NCBI RefSeq assembly: GCF_004786015.1
Contig: NZ_CP032096.1
Span: forward strand, 2,170,001-2,234,000
Length of the DNA stretch: 64,000 nt
Direction: 5' to 3'
Source of the DNA: Hydrogenovibrio crunogenus
GTDB lineage: Bacteria; Pseudomonadota; Gammaproteobacteria; Thiomicrospirales; Thiomicrospiraceae
Within the stretch, counting starts at the first letter, position 1; each line of letters opens with the position of its first letter. Both the position numbers and the translations under genes were made by a program. The notes beneath the pieces are model-generated. The model had not been told where the DNA came from, ran no database searches, and worked only from the letters and a program-made list of their open reading frames with translations. Below are positions 55,560 to 64,000 of this stretch, one piece after another.

Positions 55560-56932
55560 TGGAATTTCTTGCGTTAATACTCTTTGCCCTTGTTTTTATC
55601 GCCTTAATGATCGGCTTTCCCGTGGCCTTGACCCTATCTGGGGTGTCACTGTTATTCGCTTTGGTGGCTGTCCAATTCGGTTGGTTTGATATGGCTTTTT
55701 TACAAAGCATTCCCAATCGCGTTTATTCGATTATGAGCAACCCGACTTTAACCGCCGTGCCATTGTTTGTTTTTATGGGCATCATGTTGGAACAATCCAA
55801 ACTGGCCGAGCAGCTGCTTGGCACAATGGATGAAGTCATGCGAGGGTTTAAAGGCGGCTTAGGCTTATCAGTCATTCTGGTCGGAGCGCTACTGGCCGCC
55901 AGCACCGGGATTGTCGGAGCAACAGTGGTCACGATGGGGCTACTGGCCTTACCAACCATGTTAAAACAAGGCTATTGCCCCAAGCTGGCAACTGGTACCA
56001 TCTGCGCTTCAGGTACGTTAGGCCAAATCATTCCGCCATCCATTATTCTAATTCTACTCGGGGATGTCTTATCTTCGTCTTATCAACAAGCACAACTTAA
56101 TCAGGGAATCTTTTCGCCTGAAACCTTATCGGTCGGCGATCTCTTTATCGGAGCGCTTTTCCCTGGCATGCTGCTCGTAGTGCTGTACATGCTCTACGTG
56201 TTCACAATGGCGATGTTAAAACCTGAAACCGTTCCAGCCGACTCAAATGTGAAACACCCACCAGGCTTAGGTAAACGTGTCATCAATAGCTTGATTCCGC
56301 CACTGGCTCTGATTTTATTGGTATTAGGTTCCATTTTAGGAGGCTATGCCACGCCGACGGAAGCAGCCTCTCTTGGAGCACTTGGCGCCATGTTGCTTGC
56401 AGCCGCCAAAAACCGTTTGAACCTCACCATGATTCAAACCGTAATGCGCGGCACACTCCAAGTCACCAGCATGATTTTCTTGATTTTTATCGGTGCGGCC
56501 TTTTTCTCACTGACTTTCCGCGGGCTGGGCGGTGACGAACTGATGCAGGAATTTTTAATGGATCTACCCGGTGGCGTCTTTACCGCGGTACTCATCGTCA
56601 TGGTCTTAATGTTCATTATCGGATTCTTTTTAGATTTCATTGAAATCACTTACATCATTGTGCCGGTCGTCGCGCCCATCTTGCTTATGATGGGCGTTGA
56701 TCCAATCTGGCTTGGTATTATGATTGCGATTAACTTGCAAACCGCTTTCCTCACGCCGCCCTTTGGGTTTGCATTGTTTTATTTACGCGGCGTGACGCCT
56801 CCTTCAGTTAAAACCATCGATATCTACAAAGGGGTCATGCCTTATATTTTGATTCAACTTTCTGTGTTGGTTATGCTCGCCGTTTGGCCAGAACTGGCGA
56901 CTTGGTTGCCCAGCGTAATCTATGACAATTAA
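55559..56932 (+). CDS. TRAP transporter large permease (DctM type)
   Basis: A 457-residue, 12-span permease of the TRAP large subunit family. Seen: GFPVALTLSGVSLLFAL, TAVPLFVFMGIMLEQS, AASTGIVGATVVTMGLLALP and GTICASGTLGQIIPPSIILILLGD. The extended loop after this block and the MIFLIFIGAAFFSLTFRG region fit the subgroup that handles larger or mannitol/keto-acid-type substrates; the exact substrate is unknown. AAGGAG precedes the ATG. The expected DctP gene is not in the next 7 kb. Confidence 0.93.
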   Translation: MEFLALILFALVFIALMIGFPVALTLSGVSLLFALVAVQFGWFDMAFLQSIPNRVYSIMSNPTLTAVPLFVFMGIMLEQSKLAEQLLGTMDEVMRGFKGGLGLSVILVGALLAASTGIVGATVVTMGLLALPTMLKQGYCPKLATGTICASGTLGQIIPPSIILILLGDVLSSSYQQAQLNQGIFSPETLSVGDLFIGALFPGMLLVVLYMLYVFTMAMLKPETVPADSNVKHPPGLGKRVINSLIPPLALILLVLGSILGGYATPTEAASLGALGAMLLAAAKNRLNLTMIQTVMRGTLQVTSMIFLIFIGAAFFSLTFRGLGGDELMQEFLMDLPGGVFTAVLIVMVLMFIIGFFLDFIEITYIIVPVVAPILLMMGVDPIWLGIMIAINLQTAFLTPPFGFALFYLRGVTPPSVKTIDIYKGVMPYILIQLSVLVMLAVWPELATWLPSVIYDN

Positions 56933-57060
56933 CCTCATGGAAAGACGCTGTTTTGGCGAAAATTCACTTAAACAGTGATTTGCTTAAAAAAATCTTAAAG
57001 CGCATTGAAAATGCGCTATGATTAAAACAATTATGGCTGCTTATATAAACTTAGACTCGA

Positions 57061-59172
57061 ATGCATACTGAACTTGAAGAAAAGCATTTAAAAGCTCTAA
57101 AAACCTCACACACTCAAACCCTCGAAATCATTAACCGTTTCGATGAAGGGGTCGCTCTCTTCACTGCCGATGCCAGCCCGATTTTATTCAACCAACCGTT
57201 TAAAGATTATTACCCCGCGTTGGAAGCGCCGCAAAAATTCTATCAAGAGATCGTATTATTCAAGCAAAAGCACCGTGGTGAAACCTTTGATTTAAAAACC
57301 TGGTTACAAGCGTTACACCAAAACAAAGAAGCGCCACATTGCCAAGTCTGGTTGAAAAGCTCACAAAGGGAAACGGCTGTTCCCGTTCGCTTGCAAGCCT
57401 ATTGGATTGACCTTCATACCACGCCACATATTCTGCTTATTGTCACAGACCAAAGCCTGAGCAAACAAATCACGGCACAAAACAAACTGATGGAAGCCAG
57501 CTATGCGGGCCAATTTGTGACCAATTCTCAAGGTTATATCAAACAACCTAACCATGCGTTCTGTGCCTACACCGGACTCTCCCATCAAGCCCTGAATGAA
57601 CTGACTTATCTGGACTGGTTAAAGCAGCAAGTCAGCTTCAAAGTTCCCTTTGAAAAAGTCGTTTCTTCTCTTTTAAGGGAGCATTTCTGGACGGGCGAAG
57701 TACAAATTCATACGACAAGCGACAGCACTTTTTATGCGGTCTTAAGTCTTTCTATGATTCTAGACGAGTCTAAAAACGTCGAGCATTTCATTGGTGTCTT
57801 ACAAGACACAACAGATATTCGTGCCGCACAAGCTGAAATTCAGCAACTGGCTTATTTTGATAAACTGACGGGGTTAGCCAATCAAACCTTATTAAATGAC
57901 CGCATCGAAAAAACACTACAAGACAAAACCTCAATCACCCCTTATCGCGCGCTCTACCTGATTAATCTGGATGGCTTTAAAATCATTAACGACACCTTTG
58001 GTCACACAACAGGCGACCAACTTCTCACTCAGGTGGCTCAAAAATTAAAACAAAAACTCCCAGAAGAATCCATGCTGGCTCGCTTGAGCGGTGGAAGCTT
58101 TGCCATACTTTACACATGTAAAACTCAAGACCTTCAACTCGCCAAAGAAGACATCAACCAATATGGTGAACAACTCTTAGATGCAATCGATGATCGCTAC
58201 AAACTGGAAAAACACTCCATTCATAGCGCCGCCAGCATCGGGATTTGCACGTTTGCATTAAACCAACCGGTTTCATTGGACAGTGACCAGTTGACGCGTT
58301 ATGCCAATATGGCAATGCATGAGGCCAAGAAACTGGGCGGTAATCAAGCCTATTTATTTGAAGACACCTTAATTCAAAAAGCCAAGCGCCGCTTGGAATT
58401 AATCGAAGCTTTAAATCACTCCGAGCTGGATGATGAATTTCAGATCTACTTTCAAGCACAAGTCGACAAGGATAAAAGAATCGTCTCGGCCGAAACACTA
58501 CTCCGCTGGGTGCACCCAAAACTTGGGGCTGTTTCTCCAAGTAAATTTATTCCGGTTGCGGAAGAAGGACGTCAAATCATTAAAATTGGTCTTTGGGTGC
58601 TGCATAAAGCGTTTTTGCAAGCCAAAGCATGGAACACCATTCACCGTAACATTCGTATTGCCATCAATGTCAGTCCGGTTCAGTTTCATGAACAAAGTTT
58701 CATTGAGATGATTATCGGCCTGATTAAGTTCACCCAAGTCGATCCCAAAACCATTACTTTGGAGTTGACTGAAGGCGTCTTAATTAAAAATGCCAAGCTG
58801 GCATTGCAAAAAATCCAGCACCTCGTCAGTTTAGGATTTGAAATTTCGATAGATGATTTCGGTACAGGGTATTCTTCTTTGAGTTACCTGCAAAGACTGC
58901 CCATTCACGAACTTAAAATAGATAAAACATTCATTAACCAAGTGCCCGGAAATATCGATGATGAAGCCATCGTAAACTCCATCATTCAACTGGCATCCAG
59001 CAAACAACTTAAAATCGTCGCTGAAGGGGTTGAAACCCAACAACAAGCGCAATACCTAATCAATCGTAATCCCGAAATGGTCTTACAAGGCTATCTTTTC
59101 AGCCAACCGCTTCCAGCTGTTGAATTTGAACAAGAACTGATTAAATCTGACGCTCGCCATAAAACGGCTTGA
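57061..59172 (+). CDS. PAS-GGDEF-EAL c-di-GMP protein (GGDEF degenerate)
   Basis: A 703-residue cytoplasmic protein: an N-terminal PAS-like region (about 15-125), a second PAS (~140-255, with a TDIRAAQAEIQQLAYFDKLTGLAN junction), GGDEF (~265-430) and EAL (~440-690). The GGDEF signature is S343-GGSF347, losing the metal-binding residues, so cyclase activity is unlikely. The EAL domain keeps E478-TLLR482, IDDFGTGYSSLSYL, LKIDKTFI and AEGVET, so phosphodiesterase activity is plausible. No ribosome site is clear. It ends at a CCAGGCCTGG terminator. Confidence 0.93.
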   Translation: MHTELEEKHLKALKTSHTQTLEIINRFDEGVALFTADASPILFNQPFKDYYPALEAPQKFYQEIVLFKQKHRGETFDLKTWLQALHQNKEAPHCQVWLKSSQRETAVPVRLQAYWIDLHTTPHILLIVTDQSLSKQITAQNKLMEASYAGQFVTNSQGYIKQPNHAFCAYTGLSHQALNELTYLDWLKQQVSFKVPFEKVVSSLLREHFWTGEVQIHTTSDSTFYAVLSLSMILDESKNVEHFIGVLQDTTDIRAAQAEIQQLAYFDKLTGLANQTLLNDRIEKTLQDKTSITPYRALYLINLDGFKIINDTFGHTTGDQLLTQVAQKLKQKLPEESMLARLSGGSFAILYTCKTQDLQLAKEDINQYGEQLLDAIDDRYKLEKHSIHSAASIGICTFALNQPVSLDSDQLTRYANMAMHEAKKLGGNQAYLFEDTLIQKAKRRLELIEALNHSELDDEFQIYFQAQVDKDKRIVSAETLLRWVHPKLGAVSPSKFIPVAEEGRQIIKIGLWVLHKAFLQAKAWNTIHRNIRIAINVSPVQFHEQSFIEMIIGLIKFTQVDPKTITLELTEGVLIKNAKLALQKIQHLVSLGFEISIDDFGTGYSSLSYLQRLPIHELKIDKTFINQVPGNIDDEAIVNSIIQLASSKQLKIVAEGVETQQQAQYLINRNPEMVLQGYLFSQPLPAVEFEQELIKSDARHKTA

Positions 59173-59177
59173 TATTT

Positions 59178-59197
59178 GACCAGGCCTGGTCTTTTTT
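59178..59197 (+). terminator. CCAGGCCTGG-type terminator of the GGDEF/EAL gene
   Basis: A 14-bp palindrome GACCAGG/CCTGGTC (59178-59191) is followed by six T, six bases after the stop. Core 59180-59189. Confidence 0.8.
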
Positions 59198-59360
59198 GAC
59201 ATCTTTTGTAAACAAAAACAGATATTTATTTCAATTTACTGTAGAATGCCTCTTTTCTAAATGCCTGCCTGTACTGTTATTCATTATTTAAGAGTATTTT
59301 GTTTGCAACGAAATATTCTGTTTTGGGGATTAAAAGCCAGCATAACGCTGAGCAAACAGG

Positions 59361-59410
59361 GTGGCATTTGCTTATTAGACTTTGTCTGTGAAAAAACACA
59401 AAGTCGCCAC
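59361..59410 (+). promoter_or_regulatory. Extended stem-loop in the helicase mRNA leader
   Basis: Two nested inverted repeats are stacked: GTGGC (59361-59365)/GCCAC (59406-59410) and GACTTTGT (59378-59385)/ACAAAGTC (59398-59405). The 3' arms are contiguous and the 5' arms are separated by 12 bases. It ends 21 bases before the ATG, close to the AAGGA site. Likely a regulatory leader structure. Confidence 0.45.
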
Positions 59411-59431
59411 TCATGTTAAAAAGGACTCCAC

Positions 59432-61156
59432 ATGAATACAGAGATCAAATTTTCCGATCTAGGGCTTTCTGCGCCCATCTTAAAAACCCTTGAAGAAATA
59501 GGGTATGAAACCCCATCTCCTATCCAGGAACAAGCAATTCCCGTTTTATTGAAAGGCGGAGATATTTTAGGGATGGCGCAAACCGGTACCGGTAAAACCG
59601 CTGCATTTGCTTTGCCAATTCTATCTACCATCGACCTCAAGCAAAAAGACCCTCAAGTTTTGGTTCTTGCACCGACTCGTGAATTGGCTATCCAAGTAGC
59701 TGAAGCATTCCAAACCTTTTCCCGTGGCGTAAAAGGGTTACACGTACTGCCTATTTACGGCGGTTCAGAATATGGCACCCAAATACGCGCTCTAAAACGC
59801 GGGGTTCACGTCGTAGTGGGCACACCCGGTCGTGTTATGGATCATATTAAAAAAGGCACTTTAAAGCTGGATAGCTTAACGTCGATGGTTTTGGATGAAG
59901 CAGACGAAATGCTTCGCATGGGCTTTATCGATGATGTTGAATGGATTTTGAAACATACGCCAGACTCGCGTCAAATCGCCCTATTTTCTGCAACGATGCC
60001 GAAAGAAGTGCACCGTATCGCCAACACTTACTTACAATCTCCAACCGAAGTTATCATCAAGCAAAAAGCCGCAACCGCTTCGTTGATTGATCAGAAATAC
60101 TGGTTGGTTAGTGGGTTGCATAAACTAGATGCCTTAACACGAATCTTAGAAGCTGAAACGTTTGACGGCATTATTATTTTCGTACGTACCAAAACGGCTA
60201 CCGTTGAGTTAGCAGAAAAACTAGAAGCCCGTGGTTACGCTGCCGCAGCCTTAAATGGGGATGTCGCTCAGAATCAACGTGAACGTACCGTTGATCAACT
60301 GAAAAAAGGCAAGTTAGACATCTTGATTGCCACGGATGTTGTGGCGCGAGGATTAGACGTTGAACGAATCAGTCACGTCATCAACTATGACATTCCTTAT
60401 GATAACGAATCTTACGTTCACCGTATCGGTCGTACCGGTCGTGCAGGCCGAAGTGGAACTGCGATTTTATTCGTTGCACCAAGAGAGCGCCGTTTATTAC
60501 GCTCAATTGAAGCGTCCACCAAGAAAAAAATCACCCAAATGGAATTACCAACCGCACAAGAAATCAACGATAGCCGTATTACGCGCTTTAAAGATAAAAT
60601 CGTTGATGCGGCGCAAGGTAAAGATCTCGATTTCTATCAAAAAATGGTCGAATCTATCGAATCTGACAACAATATTCCAGCCATTGAAATTGCGGCTGGC
60701 TTAGCCAAGTTGTTTCAAGGGGATGTACCTTTCTTCTTAGACGAAAAGCCAATTAAACATAAAGAGTTTAAAGAGCGTGATGGCGGCCGTGAAAGAAATC
60801 CACGTCGTGCCAAAGGCGAAAGAAGTGAGCGTGGCGATCGTGGCAACCGTAGTCGTCGTCAAACACCGCCTAATGAAGGAATGGCTCGCTTTAGAGTGGA
60901 AGTCGGCCGTCAACATGGTGTCAAACCTGGCAACATCATTGGTTGTATTGCCAATGAAGCAGGTTTAGATGGTGAGTTTATCCAAAAACTAACCATTGAA
61001 GACAGCTACAGCATGGTGGATTTACCATCAGACATGCCTAAAAACGTTTTCAATGAATTGAAAGGTGCATGGGTCTGTGGTCAACAACTTAAAATCAACC
61101 CGGTTAAAGACGTGTCTCAAAGTGCGAAACGTCGTTTAAAACCGCGTAAAAAATAA
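59432..61156 (+). CDS. deaD: DEAD-box RNA helicase (DeaD/CsdA type)
   Basis: A 574-residue helicase: Q motif (FSDLGLSAPILKTLEEIGYETPSPIQEQAIP), AQTGTGKTAAFALP, LDEADEMLRMGF, SAT, and HRIGRTGRAGRSG, then a basic RG-rich linker (GGRERNPRRAKGERSERGDRGNRSRR) and a C-terminal DbpA-type RNA-binding domain (FRVEVGRQHGVKPGNIIGCIANEAGL). Such helicases act in ribosome assembly and RNA decay, especially in the cold. AAGGA precedes the ATG. The 230-bp leader with a stable hairpin is consistent with post-transcriptional or cold control. Confidence 0.95.
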   Translation: MNTEIKFSDLGLSAPILKTLEEIGYETPSPIQEQAIPVLLKGGDILGMAQTGTGKTAAFALPILSTIDLKQKDPQVLVLAPTRELAIQVAEAFQTFSRGVKGLHVLPIYGGSEYGTQIRALKRGVHVVVGTPGRVMDHIKKGTLKLDSLTSMVLDEADEMLRMGFIDDVEWILKHTPDSRQIALFSATMPKEVHRIANTYLQSPTEVIIKQKAATASLIDQKYWLVSGLHKLDALTRILEAETFDGIIIFVRTKTATVELAEKLEARGYAAAALNGDVAQNQRERTVDQLKKGKLDILIATDVVARGLDVERISHVINYDIPYDNESYVHRIGRTGRAGRSGTAILFVAPRERRLLRSIEASTKKKITQMELPTAQEINDSRITRFKDKIVDAAQGKDLDFYQKMVESIESDNNIPAIEIAAGLAKLFQGDVPFFLDEKPIKHKEFKERDGGRERNPRRAKGERSERGDRGNRSRRQTPPNEGMARFRVEVGRQHGVKPGNIIGCIANEAGLDGEFIQKLTIEDSYSMVDLPSDMPKNVFNELKGAWVCGQQLKINPVKDVSQSAKRRLKPRKK

Positions 61157-61210
61157 AAAACGTAATCGGCTTGGCTAACAACCAAACGTCTACAAACCGT
61201 TTTTAGATTA

Positions 61211-61238
61211 AAAAGCCAACTTTGTTTGGCTTTTTTTT
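61211..61238 (+). terminator. Intrinsic terminator of deaD
   Basis: AAAAGCCAA / TTGGCTTTT arms with a 6-base loop, then T-run, 55 bp after the stop. Confidence 0.85.
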
Positions 61239-61415
61239 ATGCTTAACCCCTTCTTTTCACCACCTTATAACTAATCACGCCTTATAAAAACCTTGAATAG
61301 CCAGATATATTTCATTATCATCCCATACATATATGTTTATTCCCATAGTATTTAAACGGTCAAACAAGGCATAAAAAACAACGCTTGTTTTACGAACCCC
61401 GAAGAGGACACCTTT

Positions 61416-64000
61416 ATGTTTAAAACCATTCGCGCCAAGTTGCTTGGCAGTTTCATCCTAGTCGCGATTCTCGTTATTTTCATGTCCATCTTCAGTGTGA
61501 GCAAAATCTTTGATTCCGCAGACGGGTTTAAAGATTATCACGGCATGGCCAGAGATGCGGTACTGGCAGGAGAAGTTCAAAGCAATATGCTTAAGGTTCG
61601 CATGACTGTCAAAGGTTACCTTGTCGACCCTGTCAAAAAAGAAGTGGAACAATTTAATCACTACTATGACAAAACAGCCGAACTGATCCAGAAAGAACAA
61701 AAAGAGATTCAAGATCCTGAACGGGCCAAATTGATTGATCAGATAGACGAAGCTTTAATTACTTACCGCTCCAAATTTGATTCTGTTCAAAAATTAATGG
61801 ATGAGCGTAACGACATCGTTTTTAATAACCTGAATAAAAACGGCAAAACACTGGAACAACTTATTACCAGCGTTCAAAGAAGCGCTTATCAGGATCAAAA
61901 TGTTGAGGCAGCGAACAAAGCAGCAGAATCCCTTCGCACCTTGTTATTAGCACGCATTTATGCCATTAAATTCATGGAAGCAAACCAAGCCGCCGACATG
62001 GAACGTACGCTAAGTGAATTCGATCACCTTAATGAACAGGTGCTCGACTTAGAGGCCTCGATTCAGAACCCGACGCGGACTGAGCAATTAGGACAAGTTA
62101 AACAATTAATCACAGAATACCAATCTGGTGTGAATGAGTTAAATCAAGCAATTAGCAATCGTAATTTGATCGTTAACAATGACTTGAATGTCATAGGGCC
62201 TCAAATAGGCAAATGGGCCGACGACGTCCAGATTTCCATCAAACGTGATCAAGACCGTATCGGACCAGAAGTTCAGGCGTTGAATGACAGCATTATCAGT
62301 GCGATGATTATTATTTCAATCATCATTACCGCCCTTTCAACCATCATCGCGATCTTTATTCCTCGCTCCATTGCACGAGGTATCTCCGGCATTCAATCCA
62401 CCCTTTCTAAGGTCAGAAAAACCGGTGATTTCTCGATTCGTGCCGATGAAGAACGTCAAGATGAAATCGGTGAAATGGGGCGCTCTGTGAACTTCTTACT
62501 GAACAATATGCAAAATGCGATTCAAGAGGCAAATAAAGTCGTCACCGCCCTAGCGAAAGGGCAATTTGACCAGCGTGTTACTGCGGACCTTAATGGTGAT
62601 TTAAATACCTTGAAAGAAGGGATTAACGACTCGGCCGATTCAATTGATCAAACCATGAAAGAACTTGGTCGAGTCATGGAATCAATGAACAACGGTGATT
62701 TCAACATTACAGTCAATGCCGATGTAGAAGGCGATTTCCTTAAAATGGTGAACAATGTCAGCGCCACCATGAAAGCACTTAACAGCTCCATTTCCGACAT
62801 CATCAATGTAATGGATGCGATGCAACAAGGTCAATTCAACAAACGGGTGGAAGCCGAAGCAAAAGGGGATCTACTTACCTTAAAAGAAGGTATCAACACG
62901 TCAATGACGGCATTAGACAGCGCGATTGAAGATGTTACGCGAGTGGTCGTTGCCCAATCTGAAGGAGACTTAACACAAAACATCACGGCAGATTACTATG
63001 GTGAGTTGAAGACATTGAAAAATGCCATCAATACCTCTGCTGCCAAACTGACCGATGTGGTTACGAAAGCGATCAATGCCACCAACATTGTGAACAGTGG
63101 TGCCACGGAAGTCGCGCAAGGATCAATGGACTTAAGTCAGCGTGTTCAAGAACAAGCTGCAGCATTGGAAGAAACCTCTTCTACCATGGAAGAGATGAAC
63201 TCTGCCGTTCAGAACAATGCCGAACATGCCAAACAAGCAACCGATGTTGCGCATGATGTTCAGCAGAAATCCACTGAAGGCTCAAGCGTCATGCAACAAA
63301 CCATTGAAGCCATGAATGCGATTCAAGAATCAAGTCATAAAATCTCTGAAATCGTTACCTTAATCGATGGCATTGCTTTCCAAACCAACTTATTGGCGTT
63401 GAACGCTGCGGTTGAAGCCGCTCGCGCCGGTGATCATGGTCGCGGCTTTGCAGTGGTTGCTGGTGAAGTACGTGCCTTGGCGCAGAAGTCAGCCGATGCG
63501 GCTAAAGACATTACCAACCTGATCAATGAAAGTGTGACACGTATTGACCAAGGCACCAAACTGGCATCTGAATCTGGTGAAGTATTATCAACCATCAACC
63601 AATCAATTGATAACGTCGCACAAATGATTGAACACATCGCTCAAGCCTCTGTTCAACAAACAGAAGGGATTGAACAAGCCCATAAAGCCATCAGCCAGAT
63701 AGATGAAGTCACACAGCAAAATGCGGCCTTGGTGGAAGAAACCTCTGCCGCGGCAGAAAGCATGAGTGAACAAGCAGGCATTCTAGAAAAAGACATGGCT
63801 TTCTTTAAAACCGGCAATGTTGCTCAAATCTCAAACACAAAGCCGACACAAAAACCTGTTCAACAATCACAAACGGCTCCTGCGGCGCTACCGTCACCTA
63901 AACAAGAAAAACCAAAAGAGAAACAAAAAGAAACGGCGCCCACTCAGAAACAAGAACCGATAAAAAGCCCTAACAACCCTGCTTCTCAACCAATTAAAGA
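61416..64000 (+). CDS. Methyl-accepting chemotaxis protein with tandem HAMP units (cut by window end)
   Basis: Open for 861 codons without a stop, so the gene continues past the window. ATG at 61416 has AGAGGA nine bases upstream. Residues 9-29 form the first helix, ~30-292 a helical periplasmic sensor of about 260 residues (size and helical content fit an HBM-type four-helix double bundle), ~293-313 the second helix. A HAMP and three further HAMP-like repeats ([42 protein letters not shown], plus SEGDLTQNI) follow, then the signalling hairpin with [22 protein letters not shown] at about 660. The end is a P/Q/K-rich linker. Confidence 0.92.
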   Translation, partial: MFKTIRAKLLGSFILVAILVIFMSIFSVSKIFDSADGFKDYHGMARDAVLAGEVQSNMLKVRMTVKGYLVDPVKKEVEQFNHYYDKTAELIQKEQKEIQDPERAKLIDQIDEALITYRSKFDSVQKLMDERNDIVFNNLNKNGKTLEQLITSVQRSAYQDQNVEAANKAAESLRTLLLARIYAIKFMEANQAADMERTLSEFDHLNEQVLDLEASIQNPTRTEQLGQVKQLITEYQSGVNELNQAISNRNLIVNNDLNVIGPQIGKWADDVQISIKRDQDRIGPEVQALNDSIISAMIIISIIITALSTIIAIFIPRSIARGISGIQSTLSKVRKTGDFSIRADEERQDEIGEMGRSVNFLLNNMQNAIQEANKVVTALAKGQFDQRVTADLNGDLNTLKEGINDSADSIDQTMKELGRVMESMNNGDFNITVNADVEGDFLKMVNNVSATMKALNSSISDIINVMDAMQQGQFNKRVEAEAKGDLLTLKEGINTSMTALDSAIEDVTRVVVAQSEGDLTQNITADYYGELKTLKNAINTSAAKLTDVVTKAINATNIVNSGATEVAQGSMDLSQRVQEQAAALEETSSTMEEMNSAVQNNAEHAKQATDVAHDVQQKSTEGSSVMQQTIEAMNAIQESSHKISEIVTLIDGIAFQTNLLALNAAVEAARAGDHGRGFAVVAGEVRALAQKSADAAKDITNLINESVTRIDQGTKLASESGEVLSTINQSIDNVAQMIEHIAQASVQQTEGIEQAHKAISQIDEVTQQNAALVEETSAAAESMSEQAGILEKDMAFFKTGNVAQISNTKPTQKPVQQSQTAPAALPSPKQEKPKEKQKETAPTQKQEPIKSPNNPASQPIK

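Noticed and set aside
61239-61415. Sigma28 (FliA) promoter for the last chemoreceptor
   Set aside because: TAAA and GGCATAA fragments occur but the spacing does not fit the TAAAGTTT-N11-GCCGATAA pattern; same result for the receptor at 44746.
1-64000. CRISPR arrays, insertion sequences, prophage, tRNA or rRNA genes
   Set aside because: No regularly spaced direct repeats, transposase or integrase ORFs, or cloverleaf/rRNA-like sequence were seen on either strand.

Overview
The window reads as chromosomal DNA of a mesophilic, microaerophilic, probably sulfur-oxidising gammaproteobacterium. Gene content and protein style (complete ccoNOQP/GHIS set, monofunctional hisB, secreted DsrE, many chemoreceptors, moderate GC) fit the Hydrogenovibrio/Thiomicrospira group. 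This assignment is inference from recognisable protein families; no database search was possible. No rRNA, tRNA, insertion sequence, prophage or CRISPR array was seen. Coding density is very high and almost all genes are recognisable.

Layout: (1) 1-332, the 3' end of gltD. (2) 456-9105, minus strand: the cbb3 oxidase locus, with structural genes ccoN-ccoO-ccoQ-ccoP, a 45-residue membrane ORF behind ccoP, then assembly genes ccoG-ccoH-ccoI-ccoS. (3) 9500-12610, plus strand: hisB-hisH-hisA-hisF-hisE, followed by a HIT protein. (4) 13079-14975: tatABC, with an unusually long acidic TatC tail, then a secreted thioredoxin-like DUF255 protein and a membrane zinc peptidase. (5) comF (minus) divergent from bioB-bioF-bioH-bioC (plus). 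(6) 22206-27115, minus: a PAS chemoreceptor in an apparent operon with a CsgG-like and an LPP20-like lipoprotein. (7) 27214-31956, minus: the TIGR03545/TIGR03546-type pair and priA. (8) 32174-36328: DUF2059 protein, a stand-alone divergent trpB, rsmJ, lipocalin, pdxH and a CPXCG protein. (9) 36422-39886, minus: a membrane polyferredoxin paired with a TonB-dependent receptor. (10) 40058-44529: DUF188 protein, recQ, a Cu/Zn efflux-type permease and a DUF2189 protein. (11) 44746-54042: a chemoreceptor, an RND efflux pair, a LysR/pirin divergent pair and a soluble PAS-PAS chemoreceptor. (12) 54307-64000: secreted DsrE-like protein, TRAP permeases, a GGDEF/EAL protein, a DEAD-box helicase and a poly-HAMP chemoreceptor cut by the window end.

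Together the genes describe an organism that respires oxygen at low tension (cbb3), makes its own histidine and biotin, exports folded redox proteins by Tat, and invests heavily in chemotaxis and c-di-GMP signalling. Four chemoreceptors lie in 64 kb.

The most striking feature not explained by genes is a 10-bp perfect palindrome, CCAGGCCTGG (two abutting CCWGG sites), present ten times. Six copies form intrinsic terminators between genes and four sit inside coding sequence. At an estimated 44% GC about 0.03 copies would be expected by chance. It behaves like a genome-wide iterated palindrome or an uptake/recognition sequence that has been taken up as the local terminator stem.
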